A stretch of 64,000 nt of DNA from Nautilus pompilius (lineage: Eukaryota > Mollusca > Cephalopoda > Nautilida > Nautilidae): assembly GCA_018389105.1 (NCBI GenBank), contig JACATO010001052.1, forward strand, positions 87,501 through 151,500. The letters are read 5' to 3'. Shown piece by piece: positions 24,320-35,459 of this stretch. The stretch's first letter is position 1, and each line of letters opens with the position of its first letter. The position numbers and the translations under genes were made by a program. The notes under the pieces are model-generated. The model searched no databases. It was not told the origin of the DNA and worked only from the letters and a program-made list of their open reading frames with translations.

Positions 24320-26545
24320 CATTTCGTGATAATGCGGAAACGTTTAGCCTGATCAAGCAAAACGGAACACACACACACACACAAATAGAATTAAGGAAAT
24401 TTTAATTTTAAATGGTGGAAATACTATAAAAATTTAAAGCGAAAGTATTTGGTAACAAGTTATCGTTATGTCTAAACTAATACCTGTTTGTTTTTTTAAG
24501 ATGTATCGTATTCATCTCAAATTTTTATACGTTTTCCCAAAGTTCGTAGTGTGTTGGAAGGGAGTTTTAAAAAAAAAAGCAAATGGGATCGTGCCTTATG
24601 GACGCTGATATTTCCAGTGTTTCTTTCACTTTTTTTATATTATAACCCACCATCAGAAAATTCTGAGTTTATTAACCCTTAGGCGCCTAATAACAAAATT
24701 AGTCCGCTAAACCAGACATCTTCTTTCCGCTGTAGGCAGTTCGTTGTCGATACCAAGGATCCGTACCTTTAAATATTAATACAATTTAAAAAAAAAAAAA
24801 TTTTTTTACAAAACTAACTTTTTTGCCCATACTAATAATTTGAGCAAAAGCGTAAAGTTAATTAATCGCGGATTACTTTAAATATCGTACCCCGTTCTCA
24901 GCGCATTAACGTCTAATTCAGTTTTTTTTCCGTTGTCTCCAAACAAATTCTTAAGAAAATCCCATTAGGGAGGAAAGTGCACCCACGGAAGGCAATCGGG
25001 GCTGTAACTTTGTAATAAGATCCCTAAATGTGATTTCTAAAATATCTGACAGATATTCAGAAGAATGCATTTGTTGATTAGCAGATTAACTGGGACTGCG
25101 TAAACAATTAAAACTCTTAACGGTTTGGCATTTTCTTAAAACTACTTTGAGAATATTTAATTGCAATTGTAAGATTCTTGACGAAAAGCAGCTGGCTTTT
25201 ATGGTATATCGCAAATATTCTTGCTTCTTTGCGAGCTCTGTAAAAAATAAAATAACAATAATAAATCAGTTTTACGTACGTACCCAATTTCTTTAAATAA
25301 AAAAAAAGAAATATTTCCACGTTAAAGGACGTATTCTTGAAAGATTTTAAACCAAAGCAACTTTATCAGAGTCGACAAAAATACTTTAAATTATGCAACA
25401 GCAGCAACAACAAAAAATAAATAAAAACTTTACCGAAAATCAACTAAAAATGTACTTTTTAATAAAGTAAGCACCAGGGTAATAGTCAATAATTTGGTCT
25501 CCGAAGAATCGCCTATAAAAGTACAGAGAGTTTTGAGGATTCAAAAGGCGAAGACCTCTCATGCTCATTTCAGGCTAAAAACACGCACACACCATCGCCA
25601 TGGAAAATAATCTTAATTTACGACACTCGCAGAATAGATTCTGGATCCACGGTGGGCGGCCGGGTTCTGCATTGTCTCTCTTGCGTCAGGGATAAAATCG
25701 CGTGGCAGTAATTCCTCCCTTTTTTAACAAAAGTTAATCGGAACCAATCTTCTTTAAAACACAATAAAATATTTTTTTTTTTTCCTTCTTTAAGCGTTTA
25801 ATTAACCGAACGCCAAATTCTCGCCCCCCCACCTTTTTGTCTCTTTTTTTTTTTTGGCTGATTTAGAATTAACTCATCGTTTCCTGACTGGTTTCGCTCG
25901 GTACTTCCAGGTTGACGCGGGGTCTGTGAGCGGGCGCCAGAACCGATGCCATCAAGGTATCCAATAAAAAGTCTTTAATCCAGCTGCGTTTCTGGTGGTA
26001 AACTGCCAGCGTTAGATGTTAGATTTCTCTGTGAAACCCTGGTGGGGTGAGGAGGGGCGTGTTAGAATTCTAAACGAAAATCTAATATGAAACTCCCTGA
26101 AACTGACTTTTAGCATCTTCACGGCCGAGTCCTTATATATACAGGGTGATCCAAAAGTAATAGCGCGCTGAGAGAAATGCTCACACTCACACACCCCGTA
26201 CGTTGCGGATTTTAAATGTTCGCTTGTTTGCTCTCGCTATTGGCTCCTGGTACAGCAATCGGGAAGCGAGTTGGGTTCGAAACGGCGTCGTCTCGAAGGT
26301 TACGACCGATAGCGAGGCTGACATATATATATATATATTTTTAATATTAGCCGCGATTTAAAATCGCATAATTATGTTCTGCTATTTGAAAACAGTTCAC
26401 TAAAATCACATCCCGGACTCCATTTTATTTGAAGGTAGACAAGTTATTCTGGCGATAGCATTTGACGTTAAATGGAAATATTGATTTACGCTGTCTGGCG
26501 AATTGACATTTATATTTTTAAATAGGAATCTCATTCGTGGTGACT
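24320..26545. other. No gene; AT-rich, with a mariner-like terminal word
   Basis: ACAGGGTGATCCAAAAGTAA at 26141-26160 resembles the outer end of mariner-type elements, but no partner end was found. Poly-T runs are frequent at 25770-25860. Confidence 0.4.
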
Positions 26546-26549
26546 CGCT

Positions 26550-26652
26550 CTGCTCTCTCTTTCTCTCTCTCTCTCCCTTGTGTACTGACGTCATCTCTGT
26601 CTGTGTAATAACGTCATCACTCTCTATGGGCCGACATCATCTCCTCTCTCTC

Positions 26653-26686
<34 letters not shown>

Positions 26687-27334
26687 CTCTCTCCTCTCTT
26701 TGTGTACTGACGTCATCTCTGTCTATAATAACGTCATCACTCTCTGTGGGCCGACATCATCATCTCTCTCTCTCTCTCTCCTCTCTCTTTGTGTACTGAC
26801 GTCATCTTTGTCTTTGTAATAACGTCATCTTTCTCTGTGGGCCGACATCATCTCTCTCTCTCTCTCTTTGTGTACTGACGTCATCTTTGTCTGTGTAATA
26901 ACGTCATCTTTCTCTGTGGGCCGACATCATCTCTCTCTCTCTCTCTTTGTGTACTGATGTCATCTCTGTCTATAATAACGTCATCACTCTCTGTGGGCCG
27001 ACATCATCTCACTCTCTCTCTCTTTTTGTGTACTGACGTCATCTCTGTCTGTGTAATAACGTCATCACTCTCTGTGGGCCGACATCATCTCTCTCTCTCT
27101 CTCTTTTTGTGTACTGACGTCATCTCTGTCTGTGTAATAACGTCATCTTTCTCTGTGGGCCGACATCATCTCTCTCTCTCTCTCTCTCTTTGTGTACTGA
27201 CGTCATCTCTGTCTGTGTAATAACGTCATCACTCTCTGTGGGGCGACATCATCTCTCTCTCTCTCTCTCTTTTTGTGTACTGACGTCATCTCTGTCTGTG
27301 TAATAACGTCATCACTCTCTGTGGGCCGACATCA

Positions 27335-27383
<49 letters not shown>

Positions 27384-27391
27384 CCCCCCCC
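26550..27391. repeat. CRE-bearing composite tandem array, cluster 4
   Basis: Nine or so monomers of roughly 75-95 bp each contain three words in fixed order: GTACTGACGTCATC, then GTAATAACGTCATC, then GGGCCGACATCATC, separated by CT runs of varying length. About eight exact TGACGTCA copies are present. The cluster ends in a CT run and poly-C. Confidence 0.9.
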
Positions 27392-27394
27392 CAC

Positions 27395-28045
27395 CCTTCC
27401 GGACACTGAAAAGTTTTAGGTTCATTACTGTTTACCGGTTTTCATGAGTGATCAGAAACAGGAAACAAAACAGATCGCTGAAAGAGAACTGATGTAGTAG
27501 CCCCACCCCAACTCTTTTTTTTTTAAAGAAAAAGCCTGACCTTTTGCACAACTAGCACCCTCCTCCTGCTGCTACTCGCCGGCCGTAGCCAAAAACTCCG
27601 CATTTCTTTATCGTGTCACCCGCCACCGTCGTCAGGGAAGTTGCTGGTCCCTAGCAACGCCTCCCAGGAGAAAGGAACTCTCACTCTTGGCACTTGTCAT
27701 CTCGTGGGTTTCCTCTACTTAGGACATCGCGTGTAAGTCGAACGCGGTCAGTTCTACGTGATCCCTATCGCCGGTTTTGCTTGGGGAGGGGAAGGGTTAG
27801 GGCTTCTTTTCTTTTAATCAGTAATCCATGAAGATGGTTTTTGTTGTCTTTATCAGTTTGGAAAAATTAACTTAAAATACGGAAAGTGCGGGGTTTCGAC
27901 GCGCAATAGCTGTTTTACTATAAAGTCATACACTTAAACTATTCGATTGATGCAGCAGGGAAACCGTAACTTCCACACAGCCACCATCTTCGGCGACCCG
28001 CCGTCCTGTCCCCTGACTATCCATCGAGCACATCCCCCATCAGTT

Positions 28046-28095
<50 letters not shown>

Positions 28096-28300
28096 TGTGT
28101 GGTGTGTGACGTCAATGATAAATCCTTGGATGAAGTAATCTCGCTTTCACCATTTTACTGACCGCTGTAAAGGGAGACGAAGAGATTCCCGTGAACTCGG
28201 CAGCCGTGGTCTCTTACTGATGTGCGCTCCACCGGGAGCGCTACCCCATCATTAACTAAACCGGTTTCCTTCTTCGGCTAAATCTCAATGGAGGTTGTCG
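27395..28300. other. CpG-rich region without a recognised gene
   Basis: CpG is frequent from 27540 to 27900, with CCGGCCGTAGCC-type words. No family-matching frame is present. Confidence 0.4.
28047..28110. repeat. (GT)n microsatellite ending in a CRE
   Basis: The GT run passes directly into TGTGACGTCAATG. TGACGTCA occupies 28107-28114, a CRE outside the CT/GA arrays. Confidence 0.9.
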
Positions 28301-28302
28301 GG

Positions 28303-28638
28303 CGGTGGATTCTCGCTGAACTCTCGACTGACCGGCGGTGGATTCTCGCTGAAGTCTCGTCTGAACGGCGGTCGATTCTCGCTGAACTCTCGTCTCAACG
28401 GCGGTGGATTCTCGCTGAAGTCTCGTCTGACCGGCGGTCGATTCTCGCTGAACTCTCGTCTGACCGGCGGTGGATTCTCGCTGAAGTCTCGTCTGACCGG
28501 CGGTCGATTCTCGCTGAACTCTCGTCTGACCGGCGGTGGATTCTCGCTGAACTCTCGTCTGACCGGCGGTGGATTCTCGCTGAACTCTCGTCTGACCGGC
28601 GGTCGATTCTCGCTGAACTCTCGTCTCACCGGCGGTGA
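28303..28638. repeat. Minisatellite, 33-bp unit, 10 copies
   Basis: The unit is GGCGGTGGATTCTCGCTGAA followed by CTCTCGTCTGACC, with almost no indels. Because 33 is a multiple of three, long frames stay open on both strands (11-residue periodicity). They have no outside support and are not called as genes. It sits in a CpG-rich stretch. Confidence 0.95.
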
Positions 28639-28639
28639 C

Positions 28640-29632
28640 CGACTGAACGCCGTTTTTGTTTCACGATGACATGATCAACAGAACGAAATATTAATGCGCC
28701 CCCTTCCTCCTCCTCCTCCACCCTTCGGCCTATTTACACGTAATTCCGGACTCTGTTAAGTTTTTCAGACGATCTCCTCACCAATTCTGAAAAAAAATTA
28801 ATTTTTTTTTTCTTTAAGTTTAATTAAAGTTTATCTAAATCAGGGACGCGGCTGTCGCACATGTTTGAGAAAGCAGCCGCCGCCCCGCGTCTTCCAAGAC
28901 TCCGGGCTAACCAGAGTACTGGGGCCACATTCTGTTTGTTTGTTTTTCTAATTATCGCTTCGCGGTTATCTCCTCTTGTGGATTCCTAACACGACGTTTG
29001 TCCCCTATAACTCCACCCCAGATAAAAGATTTTCAAAAAAGGGGTGGGGGCGTCGCGTCTGTTATTTTTTTTTATTATCATACTTCGCTTTTCTCGATAT
29101 TACAGGTTCCTGAGGCCAGCCCGACCGGCCGAGACGGGTATTGTATATTTGTCGGGCGTGAAAGAGAACTAAGGGGGGGGGAGACTCTCCCATCCCTGCT
29201 TCTTGGGGCGATGGCTACGATAGCGGCGTTCACCGACAAAATAAACAGAAGTAACCAAACTTTTCAAAACACTCCGGTCGACATAGTCAGGGTGGGGAAG
29301 GCCAAGCGTCCGTCGGCCATTTTTACTTTTACCACAGAAATGAGATTGAGCAGTAAATACATATATATATTTTTCTACCCGCCTTTCTTAAAATTAAGTA
29401 ATTTAATTTACCCACTGATGGGTTCGTTCCCATGACAAAGAAAAAAGGAAAACAACATTTTATTTGCTTGTTTGTATCACCAAGCTCAGCTAAGAGAAAT
29501 TATGTTCAGTTAATCTTTGAATCAGGTTTTCCACATGTTTGGACTTTTTTAAAGCTATTTCACGGTAAATAAAAACTTTAAGAACTGAAACTCTCTCCAT
29601 CTCACTCTCTTCTCTCTTCCATCATCATCATC

Positions 29633-29669
<37 letters not shown>

Positions 29670-29711
29670 GATCATCATCATCTCTCTCTCTGTCTCTCCA
29701 TCATCATCATC

Positions 29712-29747
<36 letters not shown>

Positions 29748-30775
29748 GCGAATCTGAGCTCCTGCAACCTAAAAAAGAAGACAGATACCGGAAACGGAAA
29801 CGTCGCCATATTAATATTTATATCGACCTGGAATCGAACGGGCGCCATCCGCTCAGGCGCCCTCAAACATTCCGGAGGAGGAGAAGAAGACGCCACGCCA
29901 GGCGCGCAGAAAGAATGTTGGTTCACCTCCCGCGAAGAAAGTCGTTCTTTTACTTGAGAGAAACAAAGGGCGTACATCGCAAACGGTGTATCGATTCCTT
30001 GGAGCGCTGTCCCCGACTCTATTCGCTATGGGAGCGAATGGGTCGGTGCACGTTCAGGCTGGATAAATAGAGAGTCTTGGCGTGGGGAATCTTTCCTTGT
30101 CCCCGACTGACGTAGTTTCACCCAACGTGTTCGCAACAACACACTAAAAGTCGAGATGCAGTTTAACGTGATCTTTTTCTTCTTCTTTTTATCCGATGAA
30201 TAAATCCTAGAATTCTTTTATGTAGAACCGTCATTGCAGCTGCTATTATACATAATTACATCCCTGTTCTAATTTGGCGGCAGACGGGTTCTGCCCTTAA
30301 TGTTTTGTAAATATCTCAATTACGACATTAAACTAGACAAGAAGAAAACGTTTACGGCAGTGAGGTTGTGGCCTTACGTCAAGCAGCCGCAAGAACTACT
30401 GTGTGTCGGTTTTCCTACGGTGTTGTCGTCCAGGTAAAAACACCGAAGACAAAGAAACTGGGGCGACGATCTCGACAGGTAACCAAGCTCTGTCCTAACG
30501 TAGAGCACTAGGCAGACCGTTTAAGCAGTCCCAAATATCCCAGGTTGATGGCTATTCCATACTTTTTCGGAAAATTTCCAAAACCGATCAGTTTGAAATT
30601 ATTGTGTTTAGCATCATCTGACAGCAAACTCTGCGTGTGCTACCGTAAGCAGACATTAGACGAAATTCTAATTCACCGAGGCGTCACTCATTTCCAAAAA
30701 CTTCCTTTTCGATCGCGTGGTGCACAACATTGTTGATTGGTAAGGATTTAAAAAAAATTCCGTAAATAAGCAGCG
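28640..30775. other. CpG-rich blocks without a recognised gene
   Basis: Blocks at 28850-28930, 29110-29340 and 29760-30110 are CpG-rich. One frame (28998-29435) holds a second ATG in a CpG-rich context at 29211 but no recognisable domain. Minus-strand CGTCGCCAT near 29805 resembles a start-site element. Confidence 0.4.
29600..29747. repeat. CT and ATC microsatellites
   Basis: Short (ATC)n blocks (CATCATCATCATCATC) alternate three times with pure CT runs. The layout is that of the CRE arrays but with ATC trinucleotides in place of the CRE words. Confidence 0.9.
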
Positions 30776-30806
30776 GGAGAGAGAGAGAGAAGAGAGAGAG
30801 AGGAGA

Positions 30807-30852
<46 letters not shown>

Positions 30853-30856
30853 TCAG

Positions 30857-30893
<37 letters not shown>

Positions 30894-30990
30894 GAGAGAG
30901 AGAAGGAGAGAGAGAGGAGAGAGGAGCGATGAGAGAAGAGAGCGAGAGAGCGAGAGAGAGATGACGTCAGTTACGAGCGAGAGAGAGAGA
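30776..30990. repeat. GA and GAT microsatellites with one CRE unit
   Basis: A (GAT)n run of about 15 units at 30807-30852 runs directly into GATGTCAGTAC and then (GA)n. A perfect TGACGTCA lies at about 30962 in the context GAGATGACGTCAGTTACGAG. The run-on of GAT into the CRE-like word hints at how the family arose. Confidence 0.9.
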
Positions 30991-30991
30991 G

Positions 30992-31790
30992 GATCGGAAA
31001 TTTATCCTTCGACAGTTTATGCAGGATACACTACCTGCTAAAGAAAGGTGATACGCACCGTGTTTACTAGAGACGGCAATACCAAGGAAAAGCTTGACTC
31101 GGGCATCCAAAATTTCTGTCAGTGTTGTAATAAAAGACTATCTGTTTACAATGAATCTCAAGAGACTCTAGAAGAGCAAACTGCGAAGCAATAGTTCGAT
31201 GCTGTAAGGACACATCTGGTTGATGGTAGCCATTGACAAAGATGCATTGCCGACGGATCTTGGAAGTACAGTCGTGTTTAAAATATCCATCTGCCTTGTT
31301 CGTATTTCATTCATGTCCACTTTTATACGTACCCACGAGTTTCTGACTGATTCCCTTGACTCCTGTCTTCGTTCTGACGAACGATTCAGCAGTTTCATTT
31401 TAAATACAGCGAACCGACTCCAAATTTCTGCAGCAGAAGCAGCTAATTTCGCCATAAAAGTAAACTAAATTAAATAAGAAAAAGTTTAGAATCTGGCGGC
31501 TATTAAGTTAAGTCCAAACTTTTTACGAAATGGATCGTCGAAATTTGATATAATGTTCGTTTTGGCTGTATTTTAAAAGCGTTCCTGGTTGTTGTTAACC
31601 ACAACACATTGTTATAAAAGACTCATCCTGAAACAAAGAGACAAAAACGTTCGTTTGTTGACTTCAGTTAAGACAATCAAGACTGGTGTGACGTCGTCGC
31701 CTTACTAATAACGTACGCTCAAGATTTATAAACATGTATCGTGAAAAGTAGTTTATACCTAATGTCAAGAAATCGATAGAATACGGGACC
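30992..31790. other. No gene recognised
   Basis: Overlapping unassigned frames on both strands at 31168-31468; neither matches a family. Confidence 0.4.
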
Positions 31791-31795
31791 CAGGT

Positions 31796-31994
31796 ATATA
31801 TCTAATTCCAGGTATATATATATACCTTGTGAAATATCCAACTCCAGGTATATATATATATAACCATTTAACGAGCTGGTGTCATGGAAACTATCTTTAC
31901 TCACAGACCGGCGATCAATAGGAAAAAATGTCTGCTACCTTTAATATACCTGGAATTGCCTTTCCTTCAAGTCAATTCCAGGTATATTAAAGGT
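31796..31994. repeat. CCAGGTATATA cluster ending in a perfect 22-bp hairpin
   Basis: The word TCCAGGTATATA recurs four times, separated by TA runs. At 31937-31958 a 22-nt arm (starting ACCTTTAATATA) is the exact reverse complement of 31973-31994, with a 14-nt loop. No ORF is involved. It could be a fold-back element end or a chance product of inverted copies. Confidence 0.7.
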
Positions 31995-34160
31995 CTTATG
32001 GAAAGATGGAGGGTACTGATTCTTTATCGCAGAGTCCGCTATACTCGGGCCTATGTCCAGTCCTGGCTCGTTTAATGTTCAAGTGTTATCGATACACCAG
32101 AAATAATTCTGGCAGTCTCTATTCTCGCTGCGGGCACCGAGTTCTTCGGTATTCTTACTTCGATTTAAGAATACGTCCCGGAAGTTTTTCGAACGGAGAC
32201 AACCGTCGCACCTCCGTCCTCCAGGCGATCTGGGGCGAGTTAGTGACTAACTGCGCCAATTCGGAGTTACTGTCGACCAGAACGAGAAAAATTTTCCTGA
32301 CGACCCGCAGACAAAACTCTGCATATTACAATCGTACTTTCCGTTAATTAAAAAGAAATTAAAAGTCAGATAAAAAAAAGAATAATAATAATAATTAAAA
32401 AATGCAAAAGAACAGCTGACGGAAAACGCAGATTGGTTTGCAATCTACAAATACTTCTGAAGGCCTCAGAAGACGCCAGTAAAGGGATTTACTTTTGTAT
32501 TATTAAATCCCTTCGAAAGAGGGAAACAGCTGTGGCAAATGAATCTGGATTTAGAATTTAATTTGCAACGGTCAAAAAGTAACAAGGAATTATATTTAAG
32601 CTTTGCTGTTGCCAACACGCGGAGATTTAAAGTGCTTCGTTACTGTTAAATAATGGAAAGAAAGAGGAGAGAGGAAACCATATGGGAACACCGAGCGCAC
32701 GAGAAGAGAGATAAATTGAGACGACACGGCATCAACACTAATCATTGAATAGGTCTTCGCATGTCTGTTTATCCGCTCTGCCTGGAGACTGCGAAACTTA
32801 GCTCGGGCATAGACGTTTTTAACCACGGGAAAAGAACTGAACTTACGAAGTTTCTTCAAAGTTGAAAACAAACTTTTTACGCCTAATATATATATATAAT
32901 GCGAGAAGACTACAAATTGCAGTTTCATTACTAAACCGGTGGTTTACGTAACGAATTCTCAACATCTATTATCTTAAACCTGACGATAAATGCAACAAAA
33001 TTTTGGCATTTTGGCTTCCCGGATCTTTGATAAACTAAGGAGCAAGTCCACTACCTCCAGAGTCGCACTGGGGAGACGGGGGGGGGGCGATGACCGAAGA
33101 GCCGCGTGTGTGTGTGTGACTGGCACTGATTTCTGGTGGAGGCCCCGTTCTGTGCAATATCAAGCAACAGCCGGCTCTTCTGTCAGCAGAGTCTGGGTTT
33201 TACGTAAGAACGTCCGCGTCAGAGCGTAACAAGGATGCCCCGGGTTTGGTGAAAGAAAATGGCGAGGAGAGAAGACAGACCCTTAAGACTAGCCCCAATC
33301 TACCGCCAAAGATTTCATGTAAGAATGGTCAAACCGCCCTTTAATTAGTACGGTCGGGTGTATCCTATATTACATTAGTAAATTAATCAGTCAGCTTAGG
33401 TAGGGTTAATGATGTTGATTATTACTGTGGGGATAGCAGACTGATGGAACTTCCATTGGCATAAAAAGACCTGCCCCCTGGTGAGCAGCTCTAGTGGTAA
33501 ACCAAGCCGTGAATATTAAATGAGGGTTAAGGTGCCCGATGGTGTGCAAAGACGCTTGTAGGTACTACATACTACCAAACGCGCGAATCTACAATTAATT
33601 CCTGGGAACCGGTTTTCCAGTAAGTATTCCGGCTGCTAGGGAAGTTTATAAAACATTTTTGACTGATTAGTTCTTTATTCTGTAATTATAAAGTTGTAGA
33701 GAGATGCCGCTATGCACAAATTCCAGCTAGAACGGAATGGCTTCTGGCGACTGCATTGACGTGAACCTGCAGAATAGAAGATGCTAACGCCATAACTCCT
33801 GCTGGTCGCACGTAGCGATAACGAAGTCTGTGACAAGGTTAATAAAACGGGGTTGTATTCTTTCAACTGTCTAAGTAGGAAGCACAAACCACCCCCCTCC
33901 CTCCCTGTCATTTTTATTGCCCACGTTTCGGAGTAAGAAATCCTGGCTTTTGTGTCAGTCACGACGCCATTCCTGCCTTCTTGTGGTAAACAGACTTGAA
34001 ATGAATCTGGTTGCCAGAGTAATGCGGACGAACCCTGATGCAAACAATATCGGAGCTATTGTAAGACTCGATAAGGTGTATCGCAGGATTTAATAATAAA
34101 TTCAATTGCAAAAACAACATGGCATACTTATAAGTTATTTTCAAATTTTTGCAGCGGTTT
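31995..34160. other. No gene recognised
   Basis: A 113-codon + frame (32006-32347), a 110-codon minus frame (32928-32596) and a CpG-rich patch with poly-G (33060-33240) were inspected. None shows a domain or convincing splice sites. Confidence 0.4.
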
Positions 34161-34162
34161 TC

Positions 34163-34226
34163 AGAGAGAGAGAGAGAGAGAGAGAGATGACGTCAGTATG
34201 AGAGAGAGAGACAAAGAGAGAGAGAG
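34163..34226. repeat. GA microsatellite with a single CRE unit
   Basis: A (GA)n run holds one GATGACGTCAGTATGAGAG unit, the minimal form of the family seen expanded at 40.1-41.9 kb. Confidence 0.9.
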
Positions 34227-34838
34227 TCAATCTCCTTCCTCTTCTTTAAGAAGTTTAATATTATCTACACAAAAATCCCTTAATAAATATATTATTTTTC
34301 CAAACCATTCAGAATATTTTAAGAGCCAGTTTAATTATTCTAAAGAAGTTAATTTAAATAGTAACGCCTCCATCGTTCCGTACAACAGCTCGCTTATTTC
34401 CCACTGGGATTGATGGGACATCGTAAATGATGGAGACTTTTCTGCTGACTAACCCCCCCAACACCTTTTTCTGCTTCATTAACTTGATGATTACGCATAT
34501 ACTTGCCCACACTCGCTCCAGAGATACCACAGGCCACTTTCTTCAAGTTTTCTTAAAGGGATAATCTGTTCTCTAGCAGAAAGACGGTCAGCCCGCCTCA
34601 GTCGCCACTAATCTATGTTCCGAGAGGGGCAGCTAATCCAACCAGTGTCCAGTACTGCATTTGTTTCTAACGACTCCCAGTGTTGGTTTTAACTAAACCG
34701 ACCTGGCGTTGCACTAAGGGTCACCCCTGACTGTGTGCTTGGTTAACAAAATATTAGCGAGTTTTATGTGTTATCTATCCGCGCATTAGCGGATATATAT
34801 ATATAAAAAAAGGAGAGACGGTAATCTAAATAGAATTA

Positions 34839-35457
34839 CAGTTGTCCCCCGGTGTTCGCGGGGGTTACGTCCCTTGAGCATCCGCGAAGAGTGAAAAACC
34901 GCGAATATTGGACGTGGTCCATAAAAATGCCTATAAATGCCTATAAATGTCAAAATATAACGTAAAATATAATAAAAAAATATATAAGTAAATATATAAT
35001 AATAATTTAATAAAAAATACAACACTCAGAGAAACACTCGAGATAGCTACACGCGGTAAACTGGGATGACGCGGGGCTGCTGGGCAGCATCTGCCTGAGA
35101 CAGCGCCACGTGGGCAGCAGCCAATCAGCAGCGAGGAGAAATGAATAACGCTTTCGGATTGGCTACTTTCAAACCTCCAGCCAATAGCGTTTTATTTTAT
35201 ATTGATATTTTGCTGAATTTACGTTAGTATTTATATTACAAAATTAGTAAATTATATTGTTGCTAATAATTTAGCGTTAAAAAACGTGAAAAAATATATA
35301 TTGCCACGAAAAAAGCCATTAAAAAATCGCGGAAGATATCTGCGATTCCGCGAATATGCGGGGGTTTCCATGAACAATTATTGGTTAGGTTCTACGGAAA
35401 ATTCCGCGAATAACCGGGGCCGCGAATGCCGAACCACGATAACGCGGGAGTCGACTT
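34839..35457. mobile_element. Non-autonomous pogo/Tigger-like DNA element, about 620 bp
   Basis: The left end CAGTTGTCCCCCGGTGTTCG and the reverse complement of the right end (AAGTCGACTCCCGCG) share an imperfect inverted pattern. Both sides are flanked by TA (34837-34838 and 35457-35458). Both subterminal zones are built of repeated CCGCGAA/TTCGCGG words, as in pogo-type elements. No transposase frame is present. Three CCAAT boxes lie inside, in ATTGG or CCAAT form at about 35120-35190. The family assignment is by resemblance. Confidence 0.5.
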
Positions 35458-35459
35458 AT

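Noticed and set aside
26141-26200. Intact mariner element at ACAGGGTGATCCAAAAGTAA
   Set aside because: Only one end-like word is present; no transposase or matching inverted end was found nearby.
28285-28669. Three long frames over the 33-bp repeat as genes
   Set aside because: Openness on both strands follows from a unit length divisible by three; no unique flanking coding sequence or splice context was seen.
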